NCBI GenBank assembly: GCA_036346205.1
Contig: JARFJB010000821.1
Coordinates: 6,949,222-7,013,221 of the forward strand
From: Vesta saturnalis
Taxonomy: Eukaryota > Arthropoda > Insecta > Coleoptera > Lampyridae
Reading direction: 5' to 3'
DNA: 64,000 nucleotides
Shown: in pieces, positions 20,873 to 33,949 of the stretch
Layout of the letters: every line of letters begins with the position of its first letter
Position numbering within the stretch: the first letter of the stretch is position 1
Program-made: the position numbers and the translations under genes
Notes under the pieces: model-generated
What the model saw: only the letters and a program-made list of their open reading frames with translations
Databases searched by the model: none
What the model was told of the DNA's origin: nothing

Positions 20873-21420
20873 GGACATGCAGATGTACCTACCGGACAAA
20901 CGAAGCACTCAGTGGCTCACAATAATCATATTTAAAAAATTTGTACTTTTGTTTCTGTACGCGAGGGAAGAAACAGAGGGATTAAGGGAAGACGCAGTAA
21001 GGGTAAGAAAGGACATAGTAAGAAGAGTACAAAGGCAAGAGAGATCGACAAAAAAAATAATCCAAGTATAATATCAATTATAGAAAGACTAAAGGAGAAG
21101 GGATACCAGAATATCTGAAAGGAGAAGGGTAAAAAGGAAAAAAAAAGACAACGAGGTTAAGATGCGGTAATGAAGAGTTGGGAAACAAGTATTGGAGAAA
21201 AGAGGAAACAAGGATGTGTAGATTATGCGGGCAAGAGAGACATATGATATTAAGAGTGTAGGAAATTAAGGGAGGATGACAGGATTGTAGAAGAAATACT
21301 AGAGGAACAGAGAAGAGGAGTAAAATGGATGGAGGTAACGTGAAAAAGGAGAAAACTGATAATGGGTGATGGGACAAAAGGGAGAAGACAGATGGGAATA
21401 GGAGAGTTGTCAAACTAGAT
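20873..21420 (+). pseudogene. 3' end of a purine-rich LINE with CCHC-type finger
   Basis: Another A/G-rich plus-strand segment. In broken frames it reads EETEGLREDAVRVRKDIV, then LRCGNEELGNKYW and MCRLCGQERH. This is the Rl R.GNE...ryW..e.r.CRlC...E pattern at the C-terminus of insect LINEs like the one at 10-13 kb. It is probably the 3' end of the same family, dead-on-arrival (5' truncated). Confidence 0.7.
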
Positions 21421-21467
21421 TACTCTGCAACATTACAATAAAATGAGCAAATATAGATAAACTAATA

Positions 21468-22483
21468 TTAGAGTGGCCAATAAAAAATGTCGTTTTTTCA
21501 GTTGCTTATTGATCCATTCTGCTCCTATATAGAAAACATTTTATATGTTAATGCTATGCAGTATTAAAAGCTAATCAAGCAGGTGAATGTTTAATTTTCT
21601 TCTGATATTCTTTTGTTTCTCACTAGTAATAAACGTCAAAATGGCTAACGAAAAATACGAAATTTTGATACTGTTGCGTATTCCAAAGATACCGTAAGGC
21701 GCCATTTGCATCAACTTGGAAAAAGCAATAGACGCTATAGAGAAGTTCCTCACGACTTAACGCCAGCAATGGCAGAAAGGCGAGTTCAGATATGTGATCA
21801 ACTGCTTTCCAATCCTTGGGATGAACGTTTCTTTAAACAGATCGTTACTTGCGATGAAAAGTGGATTTACTTCAATAATCCTAGCACAGAAAATCAGTGG
21901 ATTACAGTTGGGTAGCCTTCATTGCCGGTTCCCAAACGAGAAAGGTTATGCTTTGTGTATGGTGAAATTTTGAAGGGGTTATTCACTTTGAGTTGGTTCC
22001 TGATGGGCAGACAATTGATGCTAACCTTTACAGTCAACAGTTGGATAGGATGCATGATGCTTTAAGTCGGCGTTACCCTGGATTGGTGAACAGAGGATGG
22101 GCAATTCTGCAACAAGACTATTCCAGACCTCATATTGCAGCTGAAGCTCAACAAAAATTAGGGAATTGAATTTGGTGCTTCTTCCTTATACAACTTTATA
22201 ACCTGGACTTTGCGCCTTCCAATTATCACTTATTCCAATCAATGGCGCACTTCCTTCGTGAACGACATTTTACAAGTTTTGAGGAACTTGAAGATGCATG
22301 CCGAGAATTCTTCAATTCCAAAGATGTTACATGGTACCGTCGTGGCATTGAAGATCTTGCAGAAAGATGGCGAAAGGTATTACTTTACAATGGTTTAGTT
22401 TAGTGAATAAAAGTTTTCACTTGTTATTATATCATTAAATAAAGTTTTTCATAAAAAAACGTCATTTTATTAGGCCATCCTAA
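21468..22483 (+). mobile_element. mariner element A with intact-looking ends, degenerate transposase
   Basis: The ends form ~30-bp inverted repeats: ttagagtggccaataaaa at 21468 and the inverse of ttaggatggcctaataaa at the right. They are flanked by TA at 21466-21467 and 22484-22485. At 1,016 bp it is shorter than a full mariner (~1.3 kb), and the N-terminal part is largely deleted. The remaining frames give KDTVRRHLHQLGK, IVTCDEKWIYF (first catalytic Asp), WAILQQDYSRPH (second) and LDFAPSNYHLF (third). Stops and frameshifts separate them. Confidence 0.9.
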
Positions 22484-22899
22484 TACTTGTGTTTTGTAAA
22501 GAATTTCAACGATTTTTGACCAAAGTCTATTTATTGTATTAAGCTTTTTAGAGTTCCAGTCGATTAAAAAAAATTACTAAGTAAACTGAAAATTTAATTT
22601 TTGTATTTAAATTTTGCACGCACCTAGTAACGAATATCTTAAAATGTCAAGTCAAACGTTTACGTAAAGTTCATTTAAATGTAATAAATATTAACTTGTG
22701 GAGTGGTTTGGTTTACTACGTATTTATCAATGTCATATTAACATATTTTGTCGCAGAAACGACAGACAATATCTTAACCAACATATATAGAAAATGTACA
22801 AACATTATACTTGTGATAAATTTTGAAATAAAAACGTCAAGAAATTTCACTATAAGACACCTAGAGCATTGACTAAAAAATGTATGATGTAAAGGAGAA

Positions 22900-23090
22900 T
22901 TGTAGGAGAAACCTGACGCCAAATACGCTTGCCAATTAAGAGTACATAGACACTTTCACGGCGAGAGTTAACAAGCGACTAAACATTTGAGACCCACATT
23001 ACTACCAGCGCCGTCTCTAGTTGAGACCCAACTTTGTCTACGAATATTACCGTACCGTTGCGTATCTTAAACGATTCCTCAATCAACGCC
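22900..23090. repeat. 191-bp duplicated segment, copy 2
   Basis: Same-orientation partner of 20045-20235. It carries no transposase nearby and ends at the base where the LTR-like sequence begins (23091), so it is a solo end or an internally deleted relative. Confidence 0.8.
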
Positions 23091-23500
23091 CTGAGTGAGT
23101 TTTGCGTGTAGGGTGAACAGAATAACACAAGTCAAAATAGGGAAAGTCATAAATCAAAAGGCGCCAGTTTGTTTAAAATCAAAATTAGGTGCTTAATTGG
23201 CACACAAATAAACGCTAGTACTCCACAGCAATGTTCAAAACAAACAAAAGCTTGCTTACCTTTCGTAGCATTAACCAGGTTATCACGTTTGGATGAAATT
23301 GTCGTAGATTTTCTTTTAAATATGTATATATCTTAATATCGTACTGTAGAATTTCAATAAATTTAATTTTACATAAATTGTATTTTAAATATGTGGTTTG
23401 TTTAAGTTCGTTAAAAGGAAATAGCGTGGTGTTGGGAATTAGATTGGTTGTTATGATAAGGAGTTTTATCAAATTTAATATACGTATTTCCACCGCTGAA
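23091..23500 (-). mobile_element. LTR-like fragment C with primer-binding-site-like motif
   Basis: On the minus strand the end of this segment (ggtaagcaagcttttgtttg ... cattgctgtgga ... acaaactggcgcc, PBS-like at 23160-23166) closely matches the end of the plus-strand LTR-like copy A at 25.27-25.39 kb. The match continues into the sequence after the motif. Only the 3' end of the LTR-like unit is recognisable here. The reading as LTR plus tRNA primer site is inference; GGCGCC is itself palindromic. Confidence 0.55.
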
Positions 23501-23519
23501 ACTTATTTTATTATCGTGT

Positions 23520-25400
23520 CTATGTCATAAATCTGGCCGCGCGTTGAATAATTCTTGGTAAATCATAGTAATTCTCGGTATGGTTTTTGATTTCATCGAC
23601 ACTTCTGCGGTTCAAGGCTCCTTGTTTTCTTGGCAAACGTACAGCATGCAGTTTTATGTGGAACATTTTAATGGAAGTGGGTAAAAGATGGCGTGATCTT
23701 GTGGGGTAAGGGGTTTTTAATTATTTAGTTCAGTCGGAATCAGGCTGTTGTGGTGACCAGTTGGAAGTAAGAGATGTTGGGATCGGGACGTACACAATTT
23801 ACCTACTATCTATCGGGTTACTGAAGTTATCGAGCGTGTCCCCTTCATTTAGTGTGGATTAAAAGAAAGTATATTTCAACCACGGGAAACTTTGTGTTAA
23901 CGTTTTCGTTGGATTTTTCGAATACAAAGATTAAGTGTTGGATACTCAATGCTTATTTATTTTCTTTTGGGAGTAAAAGTGCGCTTCTGCGGATTGTAGC
24001 ATCTTTATTATTGTTTTGGGTATAATTGTGTGAATCGAGTCAGCAACGTTGGTTTCCCTTTGTTCTGTGGATCTAAGGTACCCACGGCTTATTCACACAG
24101 AAAATTAGCTACTGCACATAAACTGCTTAAATAAAAGTCAAAGAAAGTTGTGAAAATAAATTAATAATATGTAGGTGAAGCAAATGTTAAGTCACACAGA
24201 TCTGGTTTAAACTTTTCACTGTTAATATTGTGATAAGTTAAACGAAACAATTAGTTGAGTTGATGTTAGAAAGCTGTCAATTCAACAATACCGTACTGTA
24301 CCGTCAGATATTGGAGGTTTATTGGTATTTTCGCGTCATCGTTAAGGTCCAATAAAATAAAAATATGCGCCTCCATGCTGTGAGTTAGGACGTAAGAGTT
24401 CGCCCAGAAACTGTGAACACACAAGGTAATATCTTCTTGTGAATTAAATAAATTTGTAAAAATGTGTTGGCTCACGCGGATGCACCCGCTTTATTTGCCG
24501 TCATACGACGTGTCAGGTATTGAAAGCGCATTCATTCTGCTTTTGATGTTTAAGTTATTGTTTTACATTATTGTCATTTTGTTGCATTGTGTTGATATTT
24601 ACAATGTAAAGTTTACTAAATTTCAATTCAAGATACAGGTAATTAAAATTAAAGTATAAAGGTAAACGATTATGGGAATTCTGAACCATGCAAGTTTCTT
24701 CCCGACGTTTACACTTAACATTTAAAATTTTACATACGAAAGATTGCACTTTACTTGCTTTCGTAAGTGAATTTATTGATTTGTAACTTTAAAACAATTG
24801 TACAGATACTCTGATTATTTATTTTTTTATAATTATTGTTATTACAATATAGATCGCGTATTACAGAATTTTAAGTGTGCTATTTCAATTTCACCTGTAA
24901 TGTTCGCCTTACCTTACAGCGTTATCATTATTTATTAATCACATAAATTTAGAAGATAAAATTATTTGAATACGTTCATGTTACTAATGTACTTATTATT
25001 TCTATGGCGACAATGTTCATTTATTATTTTTTTTGTGATTTCGATTAAAGCTTTTAACGTAAGAAATTTCTCTATTAGATTGTTTGTTATTTTATTTATT
25101 TTATTTTTTTAAGATATAAAATTTCACTGATAAGAATTAACGTGAAGTAGAATTAGAACAAATAAGGTTGATAACGATTATCTGGTATTTGAGCACGCTG
25201 TTTTCATTTATTTACGTACGAAAATTTTGAAGTTTTGCAGGAAGCACAGGTATAAGGCTTTTATTTTACCGATTCACCTGATTTATGCGACGTAAGGTAA
25301 GCAAGTTATTTGTTTGTTTTAATCATTGCTGTGGAATAGTCGCAGTTAGTTGTTTAGAACCCGATATTTTCTATTACATACAAACTGGCGCCCATTAATT
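23520..25400 (+). mobile_element. LTR-like unit A ending at TGGCGCCC
   Basis: This ~1.9-kb non-coding unit has an internal block (aaaagatggcgtgatc ... ggtaaggggtttttaa, 23,680-23,720) and an end block (acgtaaggtaagcaag ... ccgatattttctattac, 25,275-25,380) that both match, in order, the minus strand of 27.66-30.45 kb. The end is followed by TGGCGCCC at 25386-25393, the sequence expected where a tRNA primer pairs in LTR retrotransposons. The 5' border is not resolved, and no gag or pol follows. Confidence 0.5.
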
Positions 25401-25547
25401 TGATTTCCCCCTATTGTGGCTTATGTATTACGAAACTATCCTACTTACAAAATTAATAACACACCCATCCCTTTTACCACTAAGCTTCGGCCACTCCCTC
25501 TCTTATCTGGTACATCAGATTGTATTTGCTTTTAGTTTTTTTTATCC

Positions 25548-25549
<2 letters not shown>

Positions 25550-25634
<85 letters not shown>
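25550..25634. repeat. (CA)n-(TA)n microsatellite
   Basis: About 15 CA units run directly into ~28 TA units. Confidence 0.97.
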
Positions 25635-25636
<2 letters not shown>

Positions 25637-25783
25637 AACACATCGAAGTATAAATTTTCTTTGTACTACATTTAATTTCAACAAATATTAATTTAAACAA
25701 TTAGTTTTCTTTGGGGGTTACGTTAATGGGTTAATTTAATAAAAGTTTTGCTACTATTTTGTTGTCGATTACTTTCATATGTA

Positions 25784-27008
25784 ATAGGTCGGCTGAAAAG
25801 TTCGTAGGCCGACACATAGCTGGCGTTACTAGAATTAAATCCATATGTTTGGTAGCAGTATGAACCTTTAAACGATACGTGTATAAATTTGACACATGTC
25901 GGATAATTGGTTCGTGAGATTTAGCATTGTGAGTTAAGCAACTTTTGTTAATTTGAAAAAATGGATAAAAAAGAATTTCGTGTGTTAATGAAGCATTGCT
26001 TTATCATGGAAAAAATGCTGTTGAAGCCAAAGCTTGGTCTGATGAACATTATTCGGACTCAATCGACCGTTGAGAAGTGATTTGTAAGTTTAAACGGAGC
26101 GAAATGAGCACGGAAGGCGATGCATGCAGTGGACGCCCGAAAGAGGCTGTTACGGGTGAAAACATGAAAAGAGTTAACAAAACAATTATGAATAACCGTA
26201 AAATGAGATTGATCGAGATAACAGAGTCTCTGAAGATTTTAAAAGAGTGTGTTGGACATATCGTGCATGAATATTTGAACAATCGAAAGCTGTGTGCAAA
26301 GTGGGTGCCGCGCGAGCTCACAATCGATTAAAAGCAACAACGTGTCGATGATTTGGAGCAATGTTTAGTGATATTCAACCGTAATAAAAACGAATTTTTC
26401 CATCGATATGTGACAATGGATGAAGTGTGGCTCCATCAATACAGTCCAGAGTCTAATCGACAGTCAGCCGAGTAGACAGCACGCGATGAACCTAATCCAA
26501 AGCGTGGAAAGGTGCAAAAGTCTGTTTACAAGGTTATGGCATCAGTATTCAAGGATGCGCATGGTATAATATACATTGATTGCCTTGAAAAGGGCCAGAC
26601 CATGAACAGTGGGTACTACACAGCGTTTGCAAGATAAAATCACGGAAAAACGGCCCCATTTGAAAAAGAAAAGAAGTGTGGTCTCATCAAGACAATGCAC
26701 ATGCCACAAATCAATGAAACTGCTTCCCCATCCACCGTACTCTCCTGACCTGGCCCCCAGTAATTTTTTCCTGTTTGCAAACCTCAAAAGAATGCTCGCT
26801 AGAAAGAAATTCAGCTCTAATGAGGAGATAATCGCTGAAACGGAGACCTATTTTGAGGCTAAAGAGAAATCGTACTATAAAAATGGTATCGAAAAATTGC
26901 ATAAACGTTGTATCGCCCTTTAAGGCAACTATGTTGAATAATAAAATCTAATTTTACCAAAAAAATTTGTTTTACTATGTTAGCCTACGAACCTTTCAGC
27001 CGACCTGT
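25784..27008 (+). mobile_element. mariner element B with inverted ends and TA target site
   Basis: The ends ataggtcggctgaaaagttc and, inverted, acaggtcggctgaaaggttc form ~28-bp repeats, flanked by TA at 25782-25783 and 27009-27010. The transposase starts at MDKKEFRVLMKHCF (~25961). It runs through SGRPKEAVT, EYLNNRKLCAKWVP, VTMDEVWLHQYSPE (first Asp), SHQDNAHAT (second Asp, shifted frame) and PPYSPDLAPSNFFLF (third Asp), ending at ~26923. Catalytic spacing suits a D,D(34)D mariner. At least two in-frame stops and two frameshifts show that it is dead. Confidence 0.92.
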
Positions 27009-27010
27009 TA

Positions 27011-27480
27011 TATTTTGTGTATGTGTAACCTTCTTTTTCAGGTGCCCTTCTCTCTCTCCTTCCTTTTCTTTCCTTTTTTTTGCATACGTGCTTAACTGTT
27101 CTGTACGTTACAAAGCTTCAAAACACTCGCACGCAAGACCAAGTGTATAGGTCATCAATGTTGTTTACTCAAATTTTACTTTGCGTTAATTTTATCAACG
27201 AAATTTTATTTCCAAAAATCTTAATCTTAATAAAAGAAACAGTGAAATTTCCCATTAATTAATATTCAAAGAGTAAAATGTGCAATTATTCTAAAATTAA
27301 AAACAAATACGTTTCTGAAGGGAAGTGGTACGCAATATTACTTACTTAAAATTTTGATAATAAATATAATTAATTGGTTGAAACTTGCAAAATTCCAAAA
27401 TTAATAATCTAAAACCTTAATTTTAATTACTCCATTTATCATCATATCGAACTTGTAGAAAACATAAAGTTGACAAACTA
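27011..27480. other. AT-rich stretch, nothing recognised
   Basis: No ORF with family motifs, no inverted ends. It separates mariner B from LTR-like unit B. Confidence 0.5.
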
Positions 27481-30400
27481 TGTTACAGTCGAAAATGAAA
27501 CTAAAACAGCAGGTAACATATAATTAGAGTGCACCGGACTAGCTCGGTGGGACAGAGGGTGTGGGCGTGTTTTTGAATTTAAAAATACTGAAGGTGGTTA
27601 GTCGAATTGTCGAAAGTCGCAAATAAGGGTACGTTGTAATTGTAATAAAGTCAAATAATGGGCGCCAGACAGTTATTAAGACGATATCGGTAAGAATACA
27701 CCTGGGCACACGTAGATAAATCAGCTTTCAACAGTCAAAAGATCTCACTTGCCTTACGTTGGCTACCTCCAGGTCCACGTCAGAGGTGCTTTGAAATTTT
27801 AGCTCTAGAACAAATCTTAAAATATCCACACGCTCAAATACTAAAGCAGCGTGTGCGCAAATCAGCTGTTGGGGTTCAATGTTTTCTTTAACCTTCTATT
27901 TCGTTACGTTACCCCAAAACAATAAAAAATAATTAACGTTAAATGTTACGCTTAAATCTCATTAACTCAAATTTAAATACTACTTAACTCCAAAGCTGTC
28001 ATTAAACGAACTCCAAACTAAAATAATTAGACCTAAACTAGATAAACGTTATTCAAAAGTCCTCTAATTTGTTGCGTTAAACCATACAAAATATTTAATA
28101 AAACTCATAAAAAAAAGAAATCTGTATGACACTAAATGCTTCAATTGTAGGAAATTACCTCTGGTTACCTTTAAAATCAATCAATAAAATTGAAATCAAA
28201 ACCCAACTCTCAATTAATTCTTTTTAGTTTGAATAATAAAATCACCACTTCTCGTAAATTATTGCTTTCACTGGTCGGGAGGAGATCACAAATAACACTA
28301 TAAAATTCAATTAATTGTTCATCTATTCGATCTGAATATTCGTATATCAGAAAACACACAACAAGATACATATATTAATATTACTTGGATTCAGTTTAAA
28401 TCTTAAATGCTAGAATATGGGGACATCAGTCGCTCAACTTGCAAAACCAGATTGCATTAATTTTAAATTACGGAAATAGAATTACCCAAATATGGTTAAA
28501 ATTCAAAACATTACGTAACCAAATCGTCACTGAAAATCAATTTCCGCAAAATAACACCAAGAAAACAACTGCGTTTATTCGCTCGTCAACAAATAATTTC
28601 ACCAAGTTTACAAACAAAGATATGATAGCAATCACAATAACTTACAACATTTAGTTATCTTCTACGCAGAAGTCTTGAATACGCCTCCTTTTGGCTTCAG
28701 GATACGTGCTGAGTAACTTCTTGATCGGAAAATCAATGCAGCCATTTCCCAGTCTTAATTTCGATAGCGATACGCTTCAGTTAATTGGCCAAGACGTTAT
28801 ATAGTTTATGTGCACAAAACAAATAGCTTTTACTCACGAGAAATTTACACACCTCTGCTTAATGTTTACTTAATTCGGTAGCTCTATTTAAAAGTCTATT
28901 TAATATTAAAACGAAAAATGTCTATTTACAAATTATTTACTGTGAGACTTTCGTCTGTTGCAGCTGATTCTTATTATGGGGAAACAAAACGTTGTGCCTT
29001 CACAATGATTTTATTCGATAATATAAATCCGCGTTTAGCGCGTCTAAAGATTCACTACCAATATGCACTTAAATAAACAGATTCCTTTGTGAAATGTTCG
29101 TTAATTGACCCCACAGGTCCGTAACTTCAAAAGAAATAACCAGGAGGGATGAGCGTCTACACAAATATCCACAAAACTGGTGCTTTTAATTGTAAACAAC
29201 CTCTCCGATAGGTTCGGTCCTCCAGGTATTCGAAAAAAAGACACGCCCCGACTCACAAATCACATGTTTTACTGACGAAAGTCAGATCAAGAATCCTCAC
29301 GCAATTAACCGTGCAAACAAACAGCCTCTCCCCCTCTCAACAGTATTGCACCATATTTCTTAACCAAACCTTAACATAAAAACTGCAGACGCTGTGGTGT
29401 GCACGGCTCAAGCGCAAATTGTCGTCCACAGATTTATTCCCTTAACGATAACGATCATTACTTAGCACTAATGGATTGTGATACTATATTCCGGCAGAAA
29501 ACGACGTCAATTACTGAAACGCAATAAGTAAAACTAACATCAACAGCCTCTGCTTTAAACAAGCAAACCAAAGAATGATTTCATCCTTCAATTTAAATGC
29601 GAGCTTTTCTTACCTACCACTGCGTTTTATTTTAATAAAACCTTTTACAAAAAAAATTACAGGAAAACTAATTTAGGTTCAATTTTAAAATTTCCTATTT
29701 CCAATTACTTAATCCACGAAAATATCGAAATGACAAATTCAGAAATCCATCTATAACTTGCAATACACAAAGTTTCGTTAGCGCGAATTGAGTAAATAGC
29801 AAAAAAAAACGAAAAAAGAGGAACACAAACACTTTTAATAACGTCAGATAGAGCGACTACTTCTTTTAATTTATACTCGAAAACGATCAGCGAAATATTT
29901 AAATCTAATCCGGGCGTCCTTTTATTAACTACTTCACCTGGTTTTATTCACACAAATCAGTAACTTACTTATAGGAAGTTCTTTGTTGCGCACACACAAT
30001 ATATATGTCAGCAACTTTATTTTCAGCAATTTATTGTGTATATTTACATAGGCTGTGGTTTAGTGATTCAGTACGCGCGAAATTTTCCACGAACGATACA
30101 CCAAAATATGATATCTATCAATGTTTAAGTCAGAGTGAATAAATCCAAACGAACGGGAAGCACTAAAATAAACATTTCCCTTCGCTAAGAATAAGAGAAC
30201 GTTAAACTCGACAAAATATCAACACAAACTTCCCTGGGGGTGATTGAATACTGGCGTTAAATTCACAAACAGTGAAAGGTTATCTTCTTCATGATACCAT
30301 CAAGATGCCACTGTGTGCTTTACTTAGTATACGGGCGCACAACTTATATCCTCAGCCTGTCGCTACCACCTCTGTCAACAGCTTGTTGCCGACTGACTAA

Positions 30401-30780
30401 AAAATTAAGAACAAAAACCCCTTTACTCGACTAAAATCACGTCATCTTTTAACCGCCACTCTAAAAAAATCTTCCATACTAAACAAACTAGGCACTAAGC
30501 ACGAGAAAATACCTAGAATCGAGTTAACAGTATTCCTTCCATAACGCAAGCAATATAGTTAACTAAACCCTCCATGATCCTATTTAACAATTCTACTCAT
30601 AACCGAACTGGTCAACAAAGAAGTATGCAGAGTTACTTAGCCGCTTTACAATCTTCTCGCTGTCAGTCCCGATAAGCATGCAGGTCAGCAATTTACGCGT
30701 GAAACAAACCTATGACGTAAACACGTAATCTAAAACAGCGCTAAAATTTAATATACGCAAACAAATTCATTCCCTTTCAA
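27480..30780 (-). mobile_element. LTR-like unit B (minus strand), long, ending at TGGCGCCC
   Basis: Read on the minus strand, this region begins near 30.78 kb and contains ttaaaagatgacgtgatttt and gtaaaggggtttttg (~30.44-30.41 kb). It ends ccgatatcgtcttaataact followed by tggcgccc (PBS-like, 27660-27667), with a short stretch resembling the sequence downstream of unit A. Both end blocks correspond to unit A, but the distance between them is ~1 kb longer here. No coding capacity is seen. It is best read as a very long, solo or truncated LTR; borders are approximate. Confidence 0.5.
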
Positions 30781-30786
30781 CAAATA

Positions 30787-32961
30787 CAGGGTGTCCACAA
30801 ACTCTTTTCACAAAAGAAAACTGCAGATTATAGAGCTGATTTTATGTCGATTTAACGTAAATTACCTTAATACAAAAATACTTCCTAAGAGAGCTGGAGC
30901 TCTTGGAAGATGGCGCCCTAACATCGGTTTAATTCAAATATCTTCAAAATGGTTTCCTTTTAAATGGTAGCGTTTTGTACATTTATTTAGTGGAATATGC
31001 CTAATCGTATGGCGTGAATAGAATTTTTTAGTTGTACACATAAGCGGCTCGTTTGGGCGGGGCACTGGACATTGTTTTTTAAAATTTCGCAATTTTAACA
31101 TAAAATTTAAAAAATTTCGATTTTTTCGCAAAAGAATGATACTCTTGTTTGAAGTCGCTACGACGCACCGTTTTCGAAATAAATCGATTTAAACTTTTAT
31201 AAAATTAGCTAACGAATTCATTTACAATTATGAAAGATGGCTATGGATAATAAACAAAATAACAATTGCGTGAACGTCAAACTGCTCTCATGTCATAAAT
31301 TAATTTTGCTTTAGAAAGTGAGAAATACACTGTGGTAAAAAAATAATCGTTTTTAATACAAAAAAATGTTGCTGACTATTGTTCCTAAATTCGTCGCAGG
31401 CATCCTGAATTCTTCTCCAAAGCTGATCGCGTGTTTCTATTGGTTGGGAATAAACCATTGATTTTAGATATCCCTAAACACAAAAATCGCAAGGATTTAA
31501 ATCTGGAGACCTTGCTGGCCAGGCAACCGGACCGCCTCTTCCGATCCATCGCTCTCGGTAATTGTTACCTAAAAAAGTACGAACAGTTCTGCTATAGTAA
31601 GCCGGACAACCGTCATGTAAAAACCACAAGTTCCGCCAAATATTCAGATTAATATCATCTAATAAATCCGATAAAGTATTTTGTTGAGATATTCTTCGCC
31701 GTTTAAACGATTAGGCAATTCTACAGGTCCAAACAAATTATCCTGATGTTTACTTTCCCTTATCGCATGAGGGTTTTCATCAACATAGGAGTAATAGTGT
31801 GCATTATGCATATTAAGAATTCCATCTTTTGTAAAAGCGGCTTCACCACAAAACAAAATATTAGAAAAACAATCTTGGTCTTGATTCTATTTATTTTGCA
31901 TCCATTGGAAAAATCAACACGAGCAAGAAAATCACCTGCTTGCAAGGCCTGGACTTTTTTTGAAATGAAAAGGATACAAGCCTTCCTTATCTAGAACGTT
32001 CCACACAGAAGATTTTGACACATTGCGATACATTGCAGCCAACCTTCTTACGCTTATTTCGGGATTGTACTCAATTTCAATTAAAATATCATCCTGATAT
32101 TCTTCCATTACATCATGTCTTCCCGTTTCATTATTTTTAGGAATTACCGATACTGTTTCCCTAATTCTTTAATGAAGAAGCGTAAATGATTTAGGAGCAA
32201 GATGTCTTCTACCTGGAAATTTATCTGCATATCTACGTGTTGCTGCCCGAACGTTTCATAGCATTTCGCCGTACACTAAATGTATATCGACATATTCTTC
32301 GTTACTAAACAAAACCATTCTAACAAAATTCAATTTGTATTTACGGTAATGTAACTAAACAATAAAAAATCTTTCACTTAAACTTATTTGACACTTTAAC
32401 CTCAACTAGTATCTGTAATACTAGTTATTTTGACGTTCACGCAATTGTTATTTTGTTTATTTTCCATAACCATATTGCATAATTGTAAATGAATTCGTTA
32501 GTTAATTTTATAAAAGTATGATTAACACATAAAAAATTCAAATCGATTTATTTCGAAAACGGTGCGTCGTAACGACTTCAGACTAGAATATCATTCTTTT
32601 AGAAAAAAATCGATTTTTTTAAAATTCTATGTTAAAATTGCGAAATTTTGAAAAACAAAACTTATGAATAACAATGTCCAACGCCCCGCCCAAACGAGCC
32701 GTTAAATGAGTACAACTAAAAAATCATATTCACGCCATACGATTGGGCATATTCCACTAAATAAATGTAAAGAACGCTATCATTTAAAGGGAAACCATTT
32801 TGCAGATATTTGAATTAAACCGATATTAGGGCGCCATCTTCCAAGAGCTCCAGCTCTCTTAGGAAGTATTTTTGTATTAAGGTAATTTACGTTAAATCGA
32901 CATAAAATCAGCTCTAGAATCTGCAGTTTTCTTTTAAGGAAAGAGTTTGTGGACACCCTGT
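30787..32961 (-). mobile_element. Tc1/mariner-type element with ~500-bp inverted repeats
   Basis: Left arm 30787-31281 and right arm 32428-32961 are inverted copies with few differences. Both start cagggtgtccacaaactc and are flanked by TA (30785-30786, 32962-32963). Between the arms the minus strand encodes a decayed transposase: HTH part EYQDDILIEIEYNPEIS..RRLAAMYR (~32.1 kb), CGEAAFTKDGILNMHN (~31.85 kb), FLHDGCPAYYSRTVR (~31.6 kb), then WIGRGGPVAWPARSPDLNP (~31.5 kb) and YLKSMVYSQP. This is the D..D..D layout of the insect transposase group with DGAPAHY/WIGRGGP/SPDLTPLDFF motifs. Stops interrupt it. Confidence 0.88.
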
Positions 32962-33949
32962 ATATTAATATAAAAAAAAATTCCAAGTCAAATTCACCCA
33001 CACGTGACAAACCCGTAGATTCAGAGGTCCAACTAAAAGACAGAAATGTACCAGTAAGCAGAGAGTCAACAGATGGCTCCAGGAAGAGGAAGAACATCAG
33101 GAGGAATTATCGATACACGCCGCCTGAAAAGGAAAGTAATGTGACCAATAAAAACATTATAATTACTGTTGTTTTGTTTCTTTTTACTTACAAAAAAGCC
33201 CTTCATGCTATCGCACTTTTGACTTCGATGCCTTAATCCAAAATGGAAAAATCGTACCCTCTAAGCCCGATTCGCTTCTACTTCCAGCGACTACACTACC
33301 ACAAAAATATTACCAAACGTAACCTATGTAGTCAAGGCATATATCCCAAACTTGCCCATCTCTATCCTCGTCAAAGTGTACGTTTGCTCTCGCCAAACAT
33401 TCGGTTTCGGCTGTTAGAAACGTCGAGTGTCTCTCTGCTCACCTTCCCAGGTCACATCTCATCTGATCCTGGTGATTCAGATATGAAACATAAACCGCAG
33501 GCTAATTGTAGGAAAAAAGAAGTGATAGAGGCAGACACATGCAATGTTTGTGAATAACATAAAATACATGGATTAAGAATTAACTTTTATTTATTAAGAA
33601 GCCCAATATATGCTACCAGGTTAGTCATTTACGACAAATGTAAAGCGCCCGCCATAAGTAAGTCTAAGATAGAAGAGCAAGTTGAACCATTGAAAGCGGT
33701 TGTAGAAGGAATAACAAGGTCGAATGTAAATAACAATTTTAATCCAGTACCAGCTCCACCAACATTTGCGTTTGGATAACTAAAATACGTGGAGTAAAGA
33801 TGTGTTCGAAGTCGTGAGCTATAAGATAACAGTTGGTGTGAGAAATTATAAAAAAATCACAACCGCAGAAATATACTAAACCACGTGATTCAGAAGAAGA
33901 AGTAGTAACACAAGGAACTGCATGACTTCTTCCTAGAAACAAGAAACGC

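Noticed and set aside
25414..25653. ORFs of repeating Ile-Tyr at the TA tracts (also 45.5, 49.5 and 55.9 kb)
   Set aside because: Products of (TA)n microsatellites read in frame.
33243..33557. 104-codon plus-strand ORF
   Set aside because: No family motif, no splice or promoter context; may belong to the decayed Jockey 5' region.
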